Origin: Phorcus lineatus
Taxonomy: Eukaryota > Mollusca > Gastropoda > Trochida > Trochidae
Direction of reading: 5' to 3'
NCBI GenBank assembly: GCA_921293015.1
Contig: OV121093.1
Coordinates: 29,398,622 to 29,462,621, forward strand
Length of the DNA stretch: 64,000 bases
Shown in pieces: positions 21,455-36,059 of this stretch (its first letter is position 1; the number at the start of each line of letters is the position of its first letter). The position numbers and the translations under genes are program-made. Under the pieces are notes generated by a model. The model did not search any database. It saw only the letters and a list, made by a program, of their open reading frames with translations, and had not been told where the DNA came from.

Positions 21455-21890
21455 CTCATGGTTGAATGTTATTATTCACTGCCTTTTTAACCATGCATGT
21501 AAATGAAGGTAGTTCAATGCGCTTCCAATGCGCATCTCTTCTGTCAGAGAAACTTGATCTTGATGACGTCATCTGATGAAATGTAAGACTATCCCACACG
21601 TAGATATGTGCTTCCATGTGAGATCGTCGAATGTTCGTCGTATCATGCATGAATATCGTTATTCAACTCAATAAATATCAAAAGTGTTGAAACCCACCCA
21701 TCCCGCATCTTATTTTCTTTGAAAATATATCATTTGATAGGGACCAACAATCTGCTACAAAACAAGTCACTTGATCAGTAGAATACCGGGAGACGTCGTG
21801 AAATATTTCAGTTCATTTCAAGTTCGTGTCCGACACATATATTTGAATATGCAGATAGTGATAAACCAAATTAGAGGTGGGGTTTAGCTG
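21455..21890 (+). repeat. dispersed repeat, family R3 (CRE-containing), copy 1
   Basis: Shares gtcagagaaacttgatcttg, the palindrome gatgacgtcatc (about 21563), a cgtagatatgtgcttcc block and gtgttgaaa..cccatcccgcatct with 25795-26065. Its 3' half (gtgtccgacacatatatttg to gaggtgggg) matches 26985-27055. It is the only uninterrupted copy here. Confidence 0.65.
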
Positions 21891-22440
21891 CTGTGCGAAG
21901 ATGTGTCGAGCAATGAGTGCGTGTAGTCCGTGTAGTCCGTGCAGCGGTCACATGTGCAAGATTATATAAGTGGTGTAGTGCACGTGGAATAGCACCTGAG
22001 GTTTAGCACCGATGGCGTAAGGACTCATCACCAACCAACCCTTGTAAGTACGGCAAGGGTAAATGTAATAGTGATTGCCGTTTGGCTTAATGCTGATCGA
22101 GCGCTGGGCTGAGAGCTGAGTTTTTGGTTACTTAGGTGAATTTTTTATATATTGATTCACCGCATCGAACTTGTAAAGGCGTATTTGATCGTGTTCTTAA
22201 GTAATGTTTTAAATGTTTTACCTGCGCAAGAGATGTTGCTTCGTGGGACGAACTAAGCATGAATATTGGCATTAGAAGGACTCGGCAGTTTAACTGGTTA
22301 TCAACTGGTCGGATCGGATCATCCGGGCTACAAAGGTCATCTTATACCACGTTACGTCGCATCAAATTGTACTACTTTAATCGTCTTTGTAATAAACCCC
22401 GCTTCAGGCTGCCGTGAAAGCATTTTTTGAGTTGTTTGTA
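21889..22440 (+). other. possible promoter/LTR-like unit
   Basis: Homology to family R3 stops at about 21888, and a different unit follows. It has a TATA-like attatataagtgg (about 21961), a dense GC-richer leader and an aataaa signal at about 22391 followed by gctgccgtgaaagca. TATA and poly(A) signals about 425 bp apart resemble an LTR, but no terminal TG..CA pair, target duplication or second copy is seen. Alternatively it is a host promoter. Confidence 0.2.
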
Positions 22441-23320
22441 AATGTTTTTGACATGTTTTTGGTCCACGTTTTTTTCCCTTTAAGATATGTTCTTTAGAAA
22501 ATGGCAAAGTATTGATATTAAAGGCATTGTCTCATTTTTGCAAGGCAAATTGTAATGCATGCCGGACAAATAGTTCAGAACTCTGCAGGCATTCTAGCCC
22601 TCAATAATTAAGTTCAAACTACCCTACCCTAATATTACGTGTTTTGCGAGCGTTAGTCCTTACCACGTCATTTCGCCAAGGCCGTGACGAAGAACACATA
22701 AAATTTCCCAGTTGAATATCCAATTTAAAGAGCTAATAGCTTACCCTTTTCAAATACTGAAATAACAAAAAGGTTCTTAACTCAATGAAGAATGCTTCTG
22801 TCATAAGTATCGGCGCTACAATTACTAGATTTCCGGTGTTTCGCACTCGCGATGGGATTGCACTTGATTCTGTACCTCATCGGGCATAAAAATGAAAATC
22901 TTTGCAAACGCGACAGGAAATATTTGTGTTAGTGATCAGATTTTGTTCGTGAAGAATGATTAGTTCAGTTTAGTTGCCTTACAAAAATGAGACTATGACT
23001 TTAACATGTGTAACATAAAATGAATAGTAATATTCATAACCCGTAATCTATAAAAGATGAGCAACGTTGGATTACAATTGACCCCAATATTTTGTAAAAT
23101 AATTTTTCCATATTATGTCTTATAATTGTATAATTCTAATCATCTGGTCAGTTAGATTCATTTAATGTAACACGCAACTCCTTTATAGCGGTGGTTACGG
23201 ATGGAAGTGGAAGTTGATGAATTGGAATATCTAATCCCAATTCGCACATGCCTAGGTGTTCCAATTCATACGACGGTTGACAAATTTAACTTATACAATC
23301 ATTGTAGAGCTCAAACGATT
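22441..23320. other. no gene seen
   Basis: AT-rich noncoding DNA. The small ORF at 23201-23449 lies partly inside repeat family R1 and is not credible. Confidence 0.45.
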
Positions 23321-23329
23321 AATGAACTT

Positions 23330-23625
23330 CTTGAAAAAGTCGTAAATGAAACTTACATTTATGAGTTCCTAATTTCTATCGAAATGCTTCATCCCTTGAA
23401 AGGCTTCACTTCATACAGAGCTTTTATTTCGCATCTTATAAAAAATTAAAAGTTTCTGGTGTGAAAATCTTAATCCTGCTATTCAACTACATATTATCAT
23501 CACTTGAAACCTCGACATGGATTAAACAATGACGACAGCGGAGATGACTCTGCATGAACTGCACGCTTTTCACGTGCTAGCAGGATACTGTTTATAAATT
23601 TTATATAACTGAAACTCCGGCACAA
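23330..23625 (+). repeat. dispersed CACGTG-rich repeat, family R1 copy
   Basis: The gtaaatgaaacttacattta leader, the gcttttatttcgcatctta region and the cctcgacatgg ... cgacagcggagatgactctg ... gcttttcacgtgctag core match 36550-36830 and 63610-63880 in the same order. Confidence 0.6.
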
Positions 23626-24285
23626 CTAACTGCGCTGCACCAACAAAAACTTGACTAATACACTGGTCTGGCGTGATGCACTTGAACCTGTGAGACAAGA
23701 AAGTCAGCTCCGCACAAAAGGGCGCTGTTTATTACTAAGAAAGTCATGCTTTGTACCAATCCTGAAGGAATTAACCTAAAGGATATTGAACTGAAATGAG
23801 CTTGATACACTTGAATTACATTCTTTTTTTACACAAGTATTTCCAATCTTTCCAAACACTGAACATGTGAGATTCAAGAGCTTCTGACTGTTATGTGACT
23901 GTTATGTGACTGTTATCTTCATGTATCGGTGTTCGATTTCATTTAAAACTTTGCATTTCAATTCAAGCAAAAAAATCAAGTCTTTTCCTCACAATAACAT
24001 CCATGTCCGTATGCCCTGCACTGCTGGTCCGGCGTTGGCGTTATGCTGTTATCAGTTTGGCACAAAATGGCGCAAATATTTGCTTCTAAATGGAAAATCT
24101 GAATTTCAGAATGCTCAGCACACACAGTCTTTGAATTTCACCTCAGTTAAGTTGAATCAAAGAAGAAATTAAAACTTTGTTCATAGACGTTTTAAAATTA
24201 TCTAAAATGAATGAAAGTTCCCAAATGATCAATTCAAGACAGAACCTGCACATTATCAGGGAACTAAATTAAAAAAAGTAAGAAT
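23626..24285. other. no gene seen
   Basis: AT-rich DNA. A short gactgttatgt repeat lies at 23886-23917. No supported ORF. Confidence 0.5.
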
Positions 24286-24287
24286 CG

Positions 24288-24687
24288 AGTGAGTGAGAGA
24301 GATATTGTAAAGCACCGCTTGGGCGATATTTCAGCCATTAGCGGAGGAGTTACCTTGTTGTTAGAAGTTACTCTCAACATTCAAGTTCCACGTCTTAAAG
24401 AAAACCATTTCTTTATAGTCAGACAACAACAAATTGCCATTGGTAAACTGAGCTCCACACTAAGACAGAGAGACTTGTAGTCTTTTATGTGAAACCTGCG
24501 AGCATCGGCTGGAACTAGCGAACCATGGGTGGTACTGCGCTGAAATTCAGTGTAGCATTGCACCCAAACCTGTCTGCGTGTAGAACAGTTCTCTACTGCA
24601 GACAACGTTGCCGAGCCACTGGTGGGATTCGAACCACGGACCTCTTGATCTGAAGCCGAACGCGCTATCCACTGCGCTATTCCGCCC
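24288..24687 (-). mobile_element. tRNA-derived SINE (family S2), minus strand
   Basis: The minus strand starts ggcggaatagcgcagtggat (A-box region, plus coordinates 24661-24686). It has a perfect B box (plus-strand ggattcgaacc, 24625-24635) and then the S2 body shared with 4270-4400. From about 24480 it continues into sequence unlike the 4.2-kb copy and ends in a tgaaatatcgcccaagcggt segment plus ACTC-type tail (plus-strand gagtgagtgagaga). The 3' part may therefore come from another element. Confidence 0.8.
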
Positions 24688-24739
24688 TCTTTCAGATTCG
24701 TAAATGAAGTGTACGTATAATGTGTCTAATTATAATTAT

Positions 24740-24920
24740 GCTCCTAAAATATCTTCATCTAACACTTCTGTTTCTCTTCCAAAAAATATAATCAGTTACT
24801 GGCGGTAAAATTTTATTTTGCTATTTAAACTACATCTTATTACTTTGAAACATCGGCACGACGCTTTCCGTCGTTGTTACATAACCGGTGCAACAGTCTC
24901 AAATCACTCTACAGCCTTAA
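24740..24920 (+). repeat. partial family R1 copy
   Basis: The order gttactggcggtaaaatttt, aactacatcttattactttg and aaacatcggcacgacg follows 63720-63800. The CACGTG core is missing or decayed. Confidence 0.4.
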
Positions 24921-25171
24921 AAGGCTTAAACACCGGGTCCTGAAGATTATAAACTAGATTTCTAGTAATTCATAGATAGTTTGAAGTTATACAACATAAG
25001 CTTCAATTATTACACGTTTGTAAATATGTAGTTATTGCTTTTCCCAGTAAGACAAGTGTTTATATTAGGTAGCTATCAAAGACATGGGGAAATCGTGCTG
25101 CACGTGCACAACGCCCGAATAAACTGCACAATGTCTAAAGGACACATTCACGAAGGCAATATATAGTTTAA

Positions 25172-25785
25172 TATGTAAGCAGAAATGTGTTTACAACATA
25201 AGCGACCATAAATGATATTTTCCTGAGTAACAGAACAAGTTTTGTAATAACAATATAAGGCAGATAAGAGTTCATTTCTTTGTTTCTATCCTTTAGTCGG
25301 TCACCGCAAGCTCATTGACAAAGCACTTTAAAAACTAACTAAATACCTCAAAATCTTTATTTTGATGCTTTATTTCATTTCAATTACAACAAAACACAAC
25401 CTTTTCTTATTCCTTGTTAGAAGTACACAATTTTAATTCATCTGCTTAATGTATTGATGTAAACATTAAACAGATGAGTTACAGTTGTGCACTGGTTGAC
25501 CCGCCTGTTAAGTCGACAGAAACGACTGTGCACGCGTTTCACGCTTTACATGAGCTATCAGTAGCCTTCTGGCGTGAAATGAATCTCAAGGCATTGTTTT
25601 AAAAATTTTGTCATAACTTTATATCTAAAATAAGATGAATTGGAACAAAATATGAAAGCGAACTATTGTTTGACCATTTTACACTTTTAGACTTGCGTTA
25701 TATAATTATAAAGTTTACTCGGTGCTGTGTTAAGATATAAAGTTTCATGGATCATTGCAAAATAAGATATTTGAAATATTAGGTA
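25172..25785 (+). repeat. 614-bp dispersed repeat, partner of 61708-62330 (R1-bearing)
   Basis: From atatgtaagcagaaatgtgt to about aaagtttcatgg it matches 61708-62330 almost base for base in the first 490 bp, including cggtcaccgcaagctcattg and ttgacccgcctgttaagtc. It contains a family R1 core at about 25485-25600. Noncoding. Confidence 0.85.
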
Positions 25786-25800
25786 GTTCGGAGTTCTAAT

Positions 25801-25950
25801 GCGTACATCCTACTGTCAGAGAAAACTTGATCTTGATGACGTCATCTAATGATATTAAATACTCTCCCACCAACAGCGTACATCCTTCTGTCAGAGAAAA
25901 CTTGATCTTGATGACGTCATCTAATGATATTAAATACTCTCCCACACGTG
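25801..25950 (+). repeat. 75-bp tandem duplication with a perfect CRE
   Basis: Two adjacent copies (start 25801 and 25876) of a 75-bp unit containing gatgacgtcatc, the full TGACGTCA cAMP-response-element palindrome. The frame 25827-26042 is open only because of the 75-bp (25-codon) periodicity. Confidence 0.85.
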
Positions 25951-26340
25951 CATATGTGCTTCCTTGTGCGGTGTTCGAATATTCGTCGTATGCATTTAGG
26001 GTGAATACTGTTAATCATCTAAATGAATATCAGAAGTGTTGAAATCTTCCCATCCCGCATCTGTTGGTTCTGAACACAGCGATCACACAATTTTACGTGA
26101 CACTTTGAATTGAGGGTCAGGGTAACTTTAGGGGGATATATTTTAGAAAATGTTATATCACACGATCATGATGCATCCTATTAAGAAAAACACAAACTAG
26201 CGACAGCATTAATAATGTTTTGTTTTCTCTTACAAGAAATATTATGGGATAGTGACCAACAATCATTTAACAATGCACAGCGAGTCAGTTGATCAATAAA
26301 TGTCCGGGAGTCGTCGTAAAATATCTCATTTCATTTATTT
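25876..26340 (+). repeat. dispersed repeat, family R3, copy 2 (interrupted)
   Basis: Corresponds to 21530-21830: cacacgtgcatatgtgcttc, agtgttgaaatcttcccatc, gtgaccaacaatcatt and gtccgggagtcgtcg. Homology breaks at about 26340 and resumes at about 26985, so about 640 bp has been inserted. Confidence 0.65.
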
Positions 26341-26521
26341 AAGTTTATGTATGATGGCCAAATTGGTATCGAATGTTAAATAATCTCTAGTTCTGTGCAC
26401 TAAAAAGTTGTTCTGTGGTTCCCATCTGCGATGTCTTTGCAATCTTAAGAGTAGCACAAGAAAGATAGAACTTGCCATTAACGGTAACATTTGTAATGAT
26501 AACTTAATTAATTTGCTTGTC

Positions 26522-26574
<53 letters not shown>

Positions 26575-26984
26575 TGTGTATGTGTGTGTATGTGTAATGG
26601 TACCAAAGATAAGCTAAAAATACTCATAATTTACATAAACAGATAGACCTTTTCTTTGTCCAGATTTTTGCAGAAAGAAATCGAAAATGGAGAGTAGTGT
26701 TGTTTTAGCTACAATATCGATATGCTGATACAACTATTGTTATTTGGCATGGTTGATAAATATATTGTTCATATGGAAGAAAGATACTAGAAATTGGCAC
26801 TTGTGCTTGAGGTATTTGCATACGAACCCTAATTGAAATAAAAGAACAGCTTTTTATCGTATGCATGATAAATTGCTTAAATATTTTGTTAAAAGTGGTT
26901 ATTTTACCAAAGCATTGCGGTAAAACTGGTTAATAATAAAACAGTTTTACACTTTAAAATGACTGGTCCCTCAGGGGAGGTAAG
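26341..26984. repeat. insertion within the family R3 copy; (TA)n microsatellite
   Basis: Separates the two halves of a repeat that is continuous at 21455-21890. It contains a (TA)n tract at 26527-26571 and no coding sequence. No clear terminal repeats were found. Confidence 0.5.
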
Positions 26985-27060
26985 TCCTTTCGTGTCCGAC
27001 ACACACATTTGAATATGCAGATAAGGGTCAACTAATTTAGAGGTGGGGCTAAGATCAAAA
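26985..27060 (+). repeat. family R3 copy 2, 3' part
   Basis: tcgtgtccgacacacacatt and atgcagataaggg up to gaggtggggct match 21825-21888. Confidence 0.6.
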
Positions 27061-27757
27061 CAACAGCTAACAGTAAAGGTGTTTTCGGGAAATAAAGTCA
27101 ATTTCCCCTACTGATTTTGAGAAAAACAGTTAGCTGTCTTCTGATGATTTTTTTTTTATCAGGAAAGAGTTAAATAACTAGGTTTCTATTGTTTTCTGTT
27201 TTTGATCCGAACTGCCTACATATGCATGGAAGTAATATAAAATGTAATATTAGCAAATACGATAATGTTATATGGTCCACTAATAAAAACCGTTATAGAC
27301 ATTAATATGCACCGATGCATCATTAATATACATTTAAATATTAACATGCGATAAAACAAAACAAAAATGTAGCATATCTCATGACCAGCAATACGTAGTA
27401 TCTGGCATTGAAAAACGAATAAAATTAACAGGGCATTTTCCTTTCGCATTTGTAAAAGGTTCAATATGTTGACATACATTATGTATTGTCCACGTGTGAC
27501 ATTAAGTATTTATTAACAAGGTATTAGCCAATTTCAACTTGAAACTACTGCAAAGTAACAGCAGACGTGGTAATAGTATAGTTTTTCAAAAATGTGTTGT
27601 TGAATTATTAATTTCAAAACGTAGCATGTTTTCAGTTTTGAGTTATGTTTTCAAAATTTCTTTAATAGTTTTTTATATAAAATCGAGACATACTGATCGG
27701 TCTCCATGATCTCTTTGTAACCAAATTTCAAATTAAATGAAAGTGCTATAAAAGCAT
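27061..27757. other. 3' flank of the TRIM-like gene; no other gene
   Basis: AT-rich DNA downstream (minus strand) of the TRIM-like coding exon, probably 3' UTR and intergenic. No ORF of note. Confidence 0.5.
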
Positions 27758-29400
27758 CTAACCAAATCTGTATTTGTGTAAACCTTTAGATAACAACATG
27801 ACACAAAGTTTGTCTTCATCAACACACAGACCAGTAGGATAATCTAAACCATCCTCCTCAGTTAGAATGTTTCTTATGAACTTCCCTGAATTACTGAGAT
27901 GAATTACATTATGAGCACGATAGTCAGCTACAAAAATGTCTCCTGTACTGGTTGATGTGATTCCATATGGATATATCAATGCTCTGTCTCCAGTAGGTGT
28001 GTATGTGAATACAATGTCACCAGACTGTGTCAGACAGATGACAGATTTCCGACCAAAATCTGATACCAGGATAGTGCCTTGTCCGGTTACATGTATGTAG
28101 CGAGGATCAATGAAGCTATTTCCTATGTCAGGAAGTGTTGTGAAGGTTTTCAAGATGGTTCCCTTCATATCAATCAGATCCACAGAGGATGGATTATTAG
28201 AACCTGCCACCAGTGTTGACTGATCCAGATTAGACAGACCCTTGTACTTCTTCCTTGTCCTTATTGTAGACAGGAGTTCCAGGTCAGGAGTCACAGCAAC
28301 TGTGATGATACGTTGAGACGAGGGAAGAGACACAGCTACCTTGCCTTCACTGATACCTGTTAAACACCAAGGCTTACCAGACACTTTGAGTACACTTGAA
28401 CATGACTGTCCTCCTTTAGTGTAAAATGATTTCAGGCGTTTAGAGCGATGATCAGCAAAAACTGTGACATTAGTTCCCGCTATTTTCATGACGAAAGCAT
28501 CTGTAATATAACAATTGTCATTCACATCAAGTTTAGCGTCAACAATATCATCTAATACAGGTGCTGCTGTCAGGTCTTTGTTATCAATCTGCTGAATGTT
28601 CAAATCCACCTTGTTAATCATCACATCCATCATGTCAATCTGTTCCTTCAGTTGAGCAAGGTCGTGTTTAAAGCTGATGTCACCTATTTCTGTTTCTACT
28701 TTTCTCTGTGTCACTGTGACACCTGCTCCTGTTTCAGACAACAGATACATCTCAAACAGCTGCGCCTCATCCTCCAACTCCAGGGCCTGCTGGATGGACT
28801 GACACTGCTGCTGGTACAGCTGTAGATCCATTTGTTTTGTCTTCATCATCGACCTCAACTGCTCCATGTGGTCTTCTGTTTGATCCTTCACCTTCTTAAT
28901 CAGCTGATCTTCCTTCTGTTTCAGTGCATCAATAGCTTCCTTTATGGTTTTCTTTATATTTGATTCAAGCTTTGATCTATTGCCCAATATCTTTTTTGTT
29001 TGTGAATCTAGTTCTTTAATCAAAACACTTGCCAAATCTATTTTCTCAGCAAGACTTTGTTTATTTTCTTGAAGTGTTAATTTTACTCCAGTTAGCTGTG
29101 CCTTGATTGTGATGACCTCTTTACATTTTCTGTGAGAAAGACTGCAGCAGACAGTACACAAGGGTTTGTCACAGTCTTTGCAAAATAATTTTATTTTCTC
29201 CTCATGTTTACTGCAGATAAATTTCTTTTTTCGGTGAGGCTTGGTTCCTGAATATTTCACAACGTCATGTTTATTAGAGTAGGGCATTATGATGTGTAGC
29301 TTCAGACATCCATCACAAAACAAAGCCTCACATTCAGTGCACCAGTGTGCGGCTTGAGTTGTCTCCCCTTTTTCTTTGCACACTGAGCAATGGTCAGGTC
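27758..29400 (-). CDS. TRIM-family B-box / coiled-coil / NHL-like protein, terminal exon
   Basis: The open frame runs from a splice acceptor (minus strand gtaatgtattccag, AG at 29402-29401) to TAG at 27758. A B-box 1 (PDHCSVC, HWCTEC, LFCDGC) covers the first 45 residues. A canonical B-box 2 follows (CSKH-x7-CKDC-x4-CTVC ... SHRKC). A coiled coil of about 130 residues (ENKQSLAEKIDLASVLIKEL to about QQALELEDEAQ) comes next. The last 260 residues are NHL/propeller-like, with LVSDFGRKSVICL, PYGITSTSTGDIFVADYRAH and YPTGLCVDEDKLCV. The first codon some gene finders would pick (GTG at 29383) is inside B-box 1, so the true start lies in an upstream exon that I could not find. A RING finger, if any, would be there. 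Such proteins are usually cytoplasmic scaffolds or ubiquitin ligases for signalling and innate immunity, and the family is expanded in molluscs. The exact role here is unknown. Confidence 0.9.
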
Positions 29401-31570
29401 CTGGAATACATTACAGTAAACATAATAGTTATGTCAACATGGCAATTAGTGTTGATAAATCTCTGCTAATGAATAAATTGCTTATCCCAAAAAAAATGAT
29501 AACGCCTTCAATTTAAATACATCATGAAATGTCACGACTGTCTTTCACATAGCGCAAATTGGCTTCATATGGGAATCAAGTTACAATATATATACGATGG
29601 CTAATTGTCCTTAAAGCTGATGTTTCTTATGACTACCTCGTGGGTTTGAATCCATGAGTCCAGTTAGTCCTGTTTTCAGCTGGCCCGCCCACTCTTTTAC
29701 AGGTCTATCTGGGTGAGGTACTGTGGTCCCATGACTACACGTGGGACACGGGGTGGACTTGTTACTCACAGCCTCTGCTCTCTGAAGAATTTTCCCCAGA
29801 GTGTTCTCACAGAAGGAATGCTGGCATGTAAGGGTTACTGGTCGCTAATGCACTTCCATAGACACACTACAAGTGAGGACGTCGTCCTGAAGCTTGCCTG
29901 CAGTCGCCATTTTGGATCTCAGGTCTATAAGAATATATAAATTAAAACCCAAACTGAATGTGTAAACACGACTTGACAGCATCTGAGTTGAAACAACAAC
30001 TGATTATATACATGGGGACACTTGATGTGTTGGTTGTTAGCAGTCTCTGTCAACTAATCCCTTGTCATTTAAGTGTTTTAAATATAAACATGGATGTGCG
30101 TTTAAATTTGCATGAAGCTGTTCCTGTATTTTCTTTTCAATATGTTATTAAAGACAAACGAATAAATCATAAAAAGTACAGCATAAACATAAACCCTAAA
30201 TCTATATTTTGTTGTATGCAAAGAGTCTGTTTTATATGGTAAATAATAACTGGCTTCAAATTTACTACAATAAGATAGTTAGTTTTTTAATCTTTAATTT
30301 CGATGAGTTTGAATACTTTCTTTTTCTATTCAATAGCACTTACAGAAAGCAAAATAACATTATTGAGGATTTAGCTATCAGACTGAATACTCTACTGGTG
30401 TGTTTGGGGTTTTTGAAGTTTCTTTTTAACGATTACACCGATTATGTGGAGCATTTTTATTCAAAAGGGACGATGTTGTTACAGCCAAACTCCTCTGTTG
30501 GTAGACCTTTTCGAGGAATCGTAAAACTAAGCTGTATGCATTAATCAATCATTGCACTAAAGGTCCAGTTCGACTCTAAACTTTTAAAAATTAACATTGG
30601 TTTTGTTCAAAATGCATGAAGCAACTCGATACTTTGTTTTTAAATATGCAATTAAAAGTCTTGGAGAAAAAAAAGCAAATCGTGACAAAGTCGTTCATCA
30701 CATGGTTTCAGCGCCATCTTGATTTTCACACCTTTTTTTTTTTCGTCACCATGCACATTTTTAAGAATTATGTTTCGCCTAAAACCTGCAGTAGAGAGCT
30801 AATATACATAGTTATGCCTTATAACTAGTAAGTCTCAGAATGCACGAACTATCAAAACGTTTTCCTCAACGACAAGTTATTGCATGTACTTCATGGTTTT
30901 TGCATGAGAGTATGTCATTTCCGCTCACATGTGTGGTACAAAGTTTGCACATCTAAAATAAATGAATTTTCAGATTGTGTTTAAAACAGCAGTCCAAACA
31001 GTAATGCGTAATACCTCTTTAGACAGACAAAGGAATGTAGAACCAGGGGAATTCTTAATCATTTATGTTACGTTTGTTAATAAGGAAATACGGACCTCTT
31101 GAATTGTCAGTTCAGAAAGTTTTAAGATTTTAATAATAAAGTTTGAGTATTTTTTTTAAATATCATAAGATATATTGTAGAGAATCTGAATATGGTTTCA
31201 AATCATTTCAATGTGATTGTGGGTCAGCACCTATATAAACAACACTGATGGACGAGTAAAGTTTGAAGTGCACATAATGAACATGTGTATCATGCAAAGA
31301 TCGCATCTTATCCTAGGGATTGGTTGACTAGCGCATCGCTATTCCCGAAGGATATACGAGTACAAATTCCCTTCATGTAGGGTGTAGCTTGGTCTCCAAT
31401 GTGTCTTCAATTTGAAATAGGGCCTGTTATACACCAACATTCGAAAATATAGATATTTTAGGTGCCGCAGGATTAAAATAAAAGACTGAAGATGAATCTT
31501 TGCATATCAATTCATTACCAACCGGTTTCACTCAAATTTGATCATCAGGGTATAATACATCAGTATTATA
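29401..31570. other. intron or upstream region of the TRIM-like gene; no exon identified
   Basis: AT-rich DNA. I searched the minus strand for a RING-type C-x2-C ... C-x-H pattern and found none. A GC-richer stretch at 29640-29920 has no open frame I can identify. Confidence 0.4.
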
Positions 31571-31594
31571 TATAAATACTTAATATATATATAT

Positions 31595-31685
31595 ACATGG
31601 AGAGAGATAGATAGATAGAGAGACAGACAGAATATATATATGCCTTTCTGACTCGTTCTGTCTCTCTATCTCTCTCTCTCTTTAT
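31595..31685. repeat. purine/pyrimidine microsatellite forming an inverted repeat
   Basis: gagagagatagatagataga and gagacagacag on the left are answered by tctgtctctctatctctctc on the right across a loop of about 30 bases. The strand could form a long hairpin. It is microsatellite-derived. Confidence 0.7.
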
Positions 31686-34900
<3,215 letters not shown>

Positions 34901-34904
34901 GAAT

Positions 34905-35103
34905 GTATGTTTTTGTTTAATTCATTGCTCACCTTATTTGCCATAATAATTGTTGCTATAAATCTTATTTTATTCAAAATATGCAATTGTGTCTTAGTTA
35001 ACTTAGTAAATCTTTAAATTGTTTTGAAGCCACGAAAACGTTCCATTGCATCACTCAATACTTTGGATCAAGACATCAAAGGACAGACATCTGGTACAGG
35101 TCT
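34905..35103 (+). repeat. flank repeat, copy 1
   Basis: The tttaattcattgctcacctt ... gcaattgtgtcttagttaac ... atcaaaggacagacatctgg segment recurs at 35800-35945 with small differences, on the other side of the 68-bp array. Confidence 0.8.
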
Positions 35104-35705
35104 ATAATAAACATCAAATAAACGTCAAATATACGTCTCATATACATCTTATATGCGTCTAATAAACCTCCATAATAAACATCAAATAAACGTCAAATAT
35201 ACGCCTCATATACACCTTATATGCGTCTAATAAACCTCTATAATAAACATCAAATAACGTCTAATATACGTCTCATATACATCTTATATGCGTCTAATAA
35301 ACCTCTATAATAAACATCAAATAACGTCTAATATACGCCTCATATACACCTTATATGCGTCTAAGAAACCTCTATAATAAACATCAAATAAACGTCTAAT
35401 ATACGTCTCATATACATATTATATGCGTCTAATAAACCTCTATAATAAACATCAAATAAACGTCTAATATACGTCTCATATACATCTTACATGCGTCTAA
35501 TAAACCTCTATTATAAACATTAAATAAACGTCTTATATACGTCTCATATACATCTTATATGCGTCTAATAAACCTCTATAGTAAACATCAAATAAACGTC
35601 AAATATACGCCTCATATACACCTTATATGCGTCTAATAAACATCAAATAAACGTCAAATATACGTCTCGTATACATCTTATATGCGTCTAATAAACCTCT
35701 TATAT
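35104..35705. repeat. 68-bp tandem array with 11-bp substructure
   Basis: About nine units of 67-68 bp (ataataaacatcaaataaac ... gcgtctaataaacctct). Each unit can be cut into six related 11-mers such as atacgtctcat, atacatcttat and atgcgtctaat. The units vary by the presence of one a in ataa(a)cgtc and by c/t and a/t exchanges, consistent with array turnover. Confidence 0.85.
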
Positions 35706-35708
35706 ATG

Positions 35709-36030
35709 AAGTCAACAAACGTTTGAGGACAGGAGGCATGAACCATATTCTGCACGTGCAGACCATGCTCATTTCACACTGAAAGCAAGTGCATCTGTAA
35801 ATGTTTAATTCATTGCTCACCTTATTTGGCATAATAAGTGTTGCTATATATCTTATTTCATTCAAAATATGCAATTGTGTCTTAGTTATCTTAGTAAATC
35901 TTTAATTTTTTATGACATCAAAGGACAGCTATCTGGTATAAATCTACATCATATAAACGTCTAATATACGTCTAATTTATATCTTATTTACGCTCATTTC
36001 ACACTGAAAGCAAGTGCATCTGTAAACTTT
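35709..36030 (+). repeat. family R1 5' part with nested repeat copy
   Basis: gtcaacaaacgtttgaggac and aggaggcatgaa parallel 36385 and 63382. A gctcatttcacactgaaagc segment occurs twice (35768 and 35992). Between the two copies sits the second copy of the 34.9-kb flank repeat plus a short echo of the 11-bp repeat (atacgtctaat at about 35960). Confidence 0.6.
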
Positions 36031-36059
36031 CATTGTCAATTGGTAGCATGTTAGTAAAA

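Noticed and set aside
24600..24690. tRNA gene on the minus strand
   Set aside because: A and B boxes are good, but the anticodon arm does not fold well and the sequence continues into a SINE body shared with two other loci.
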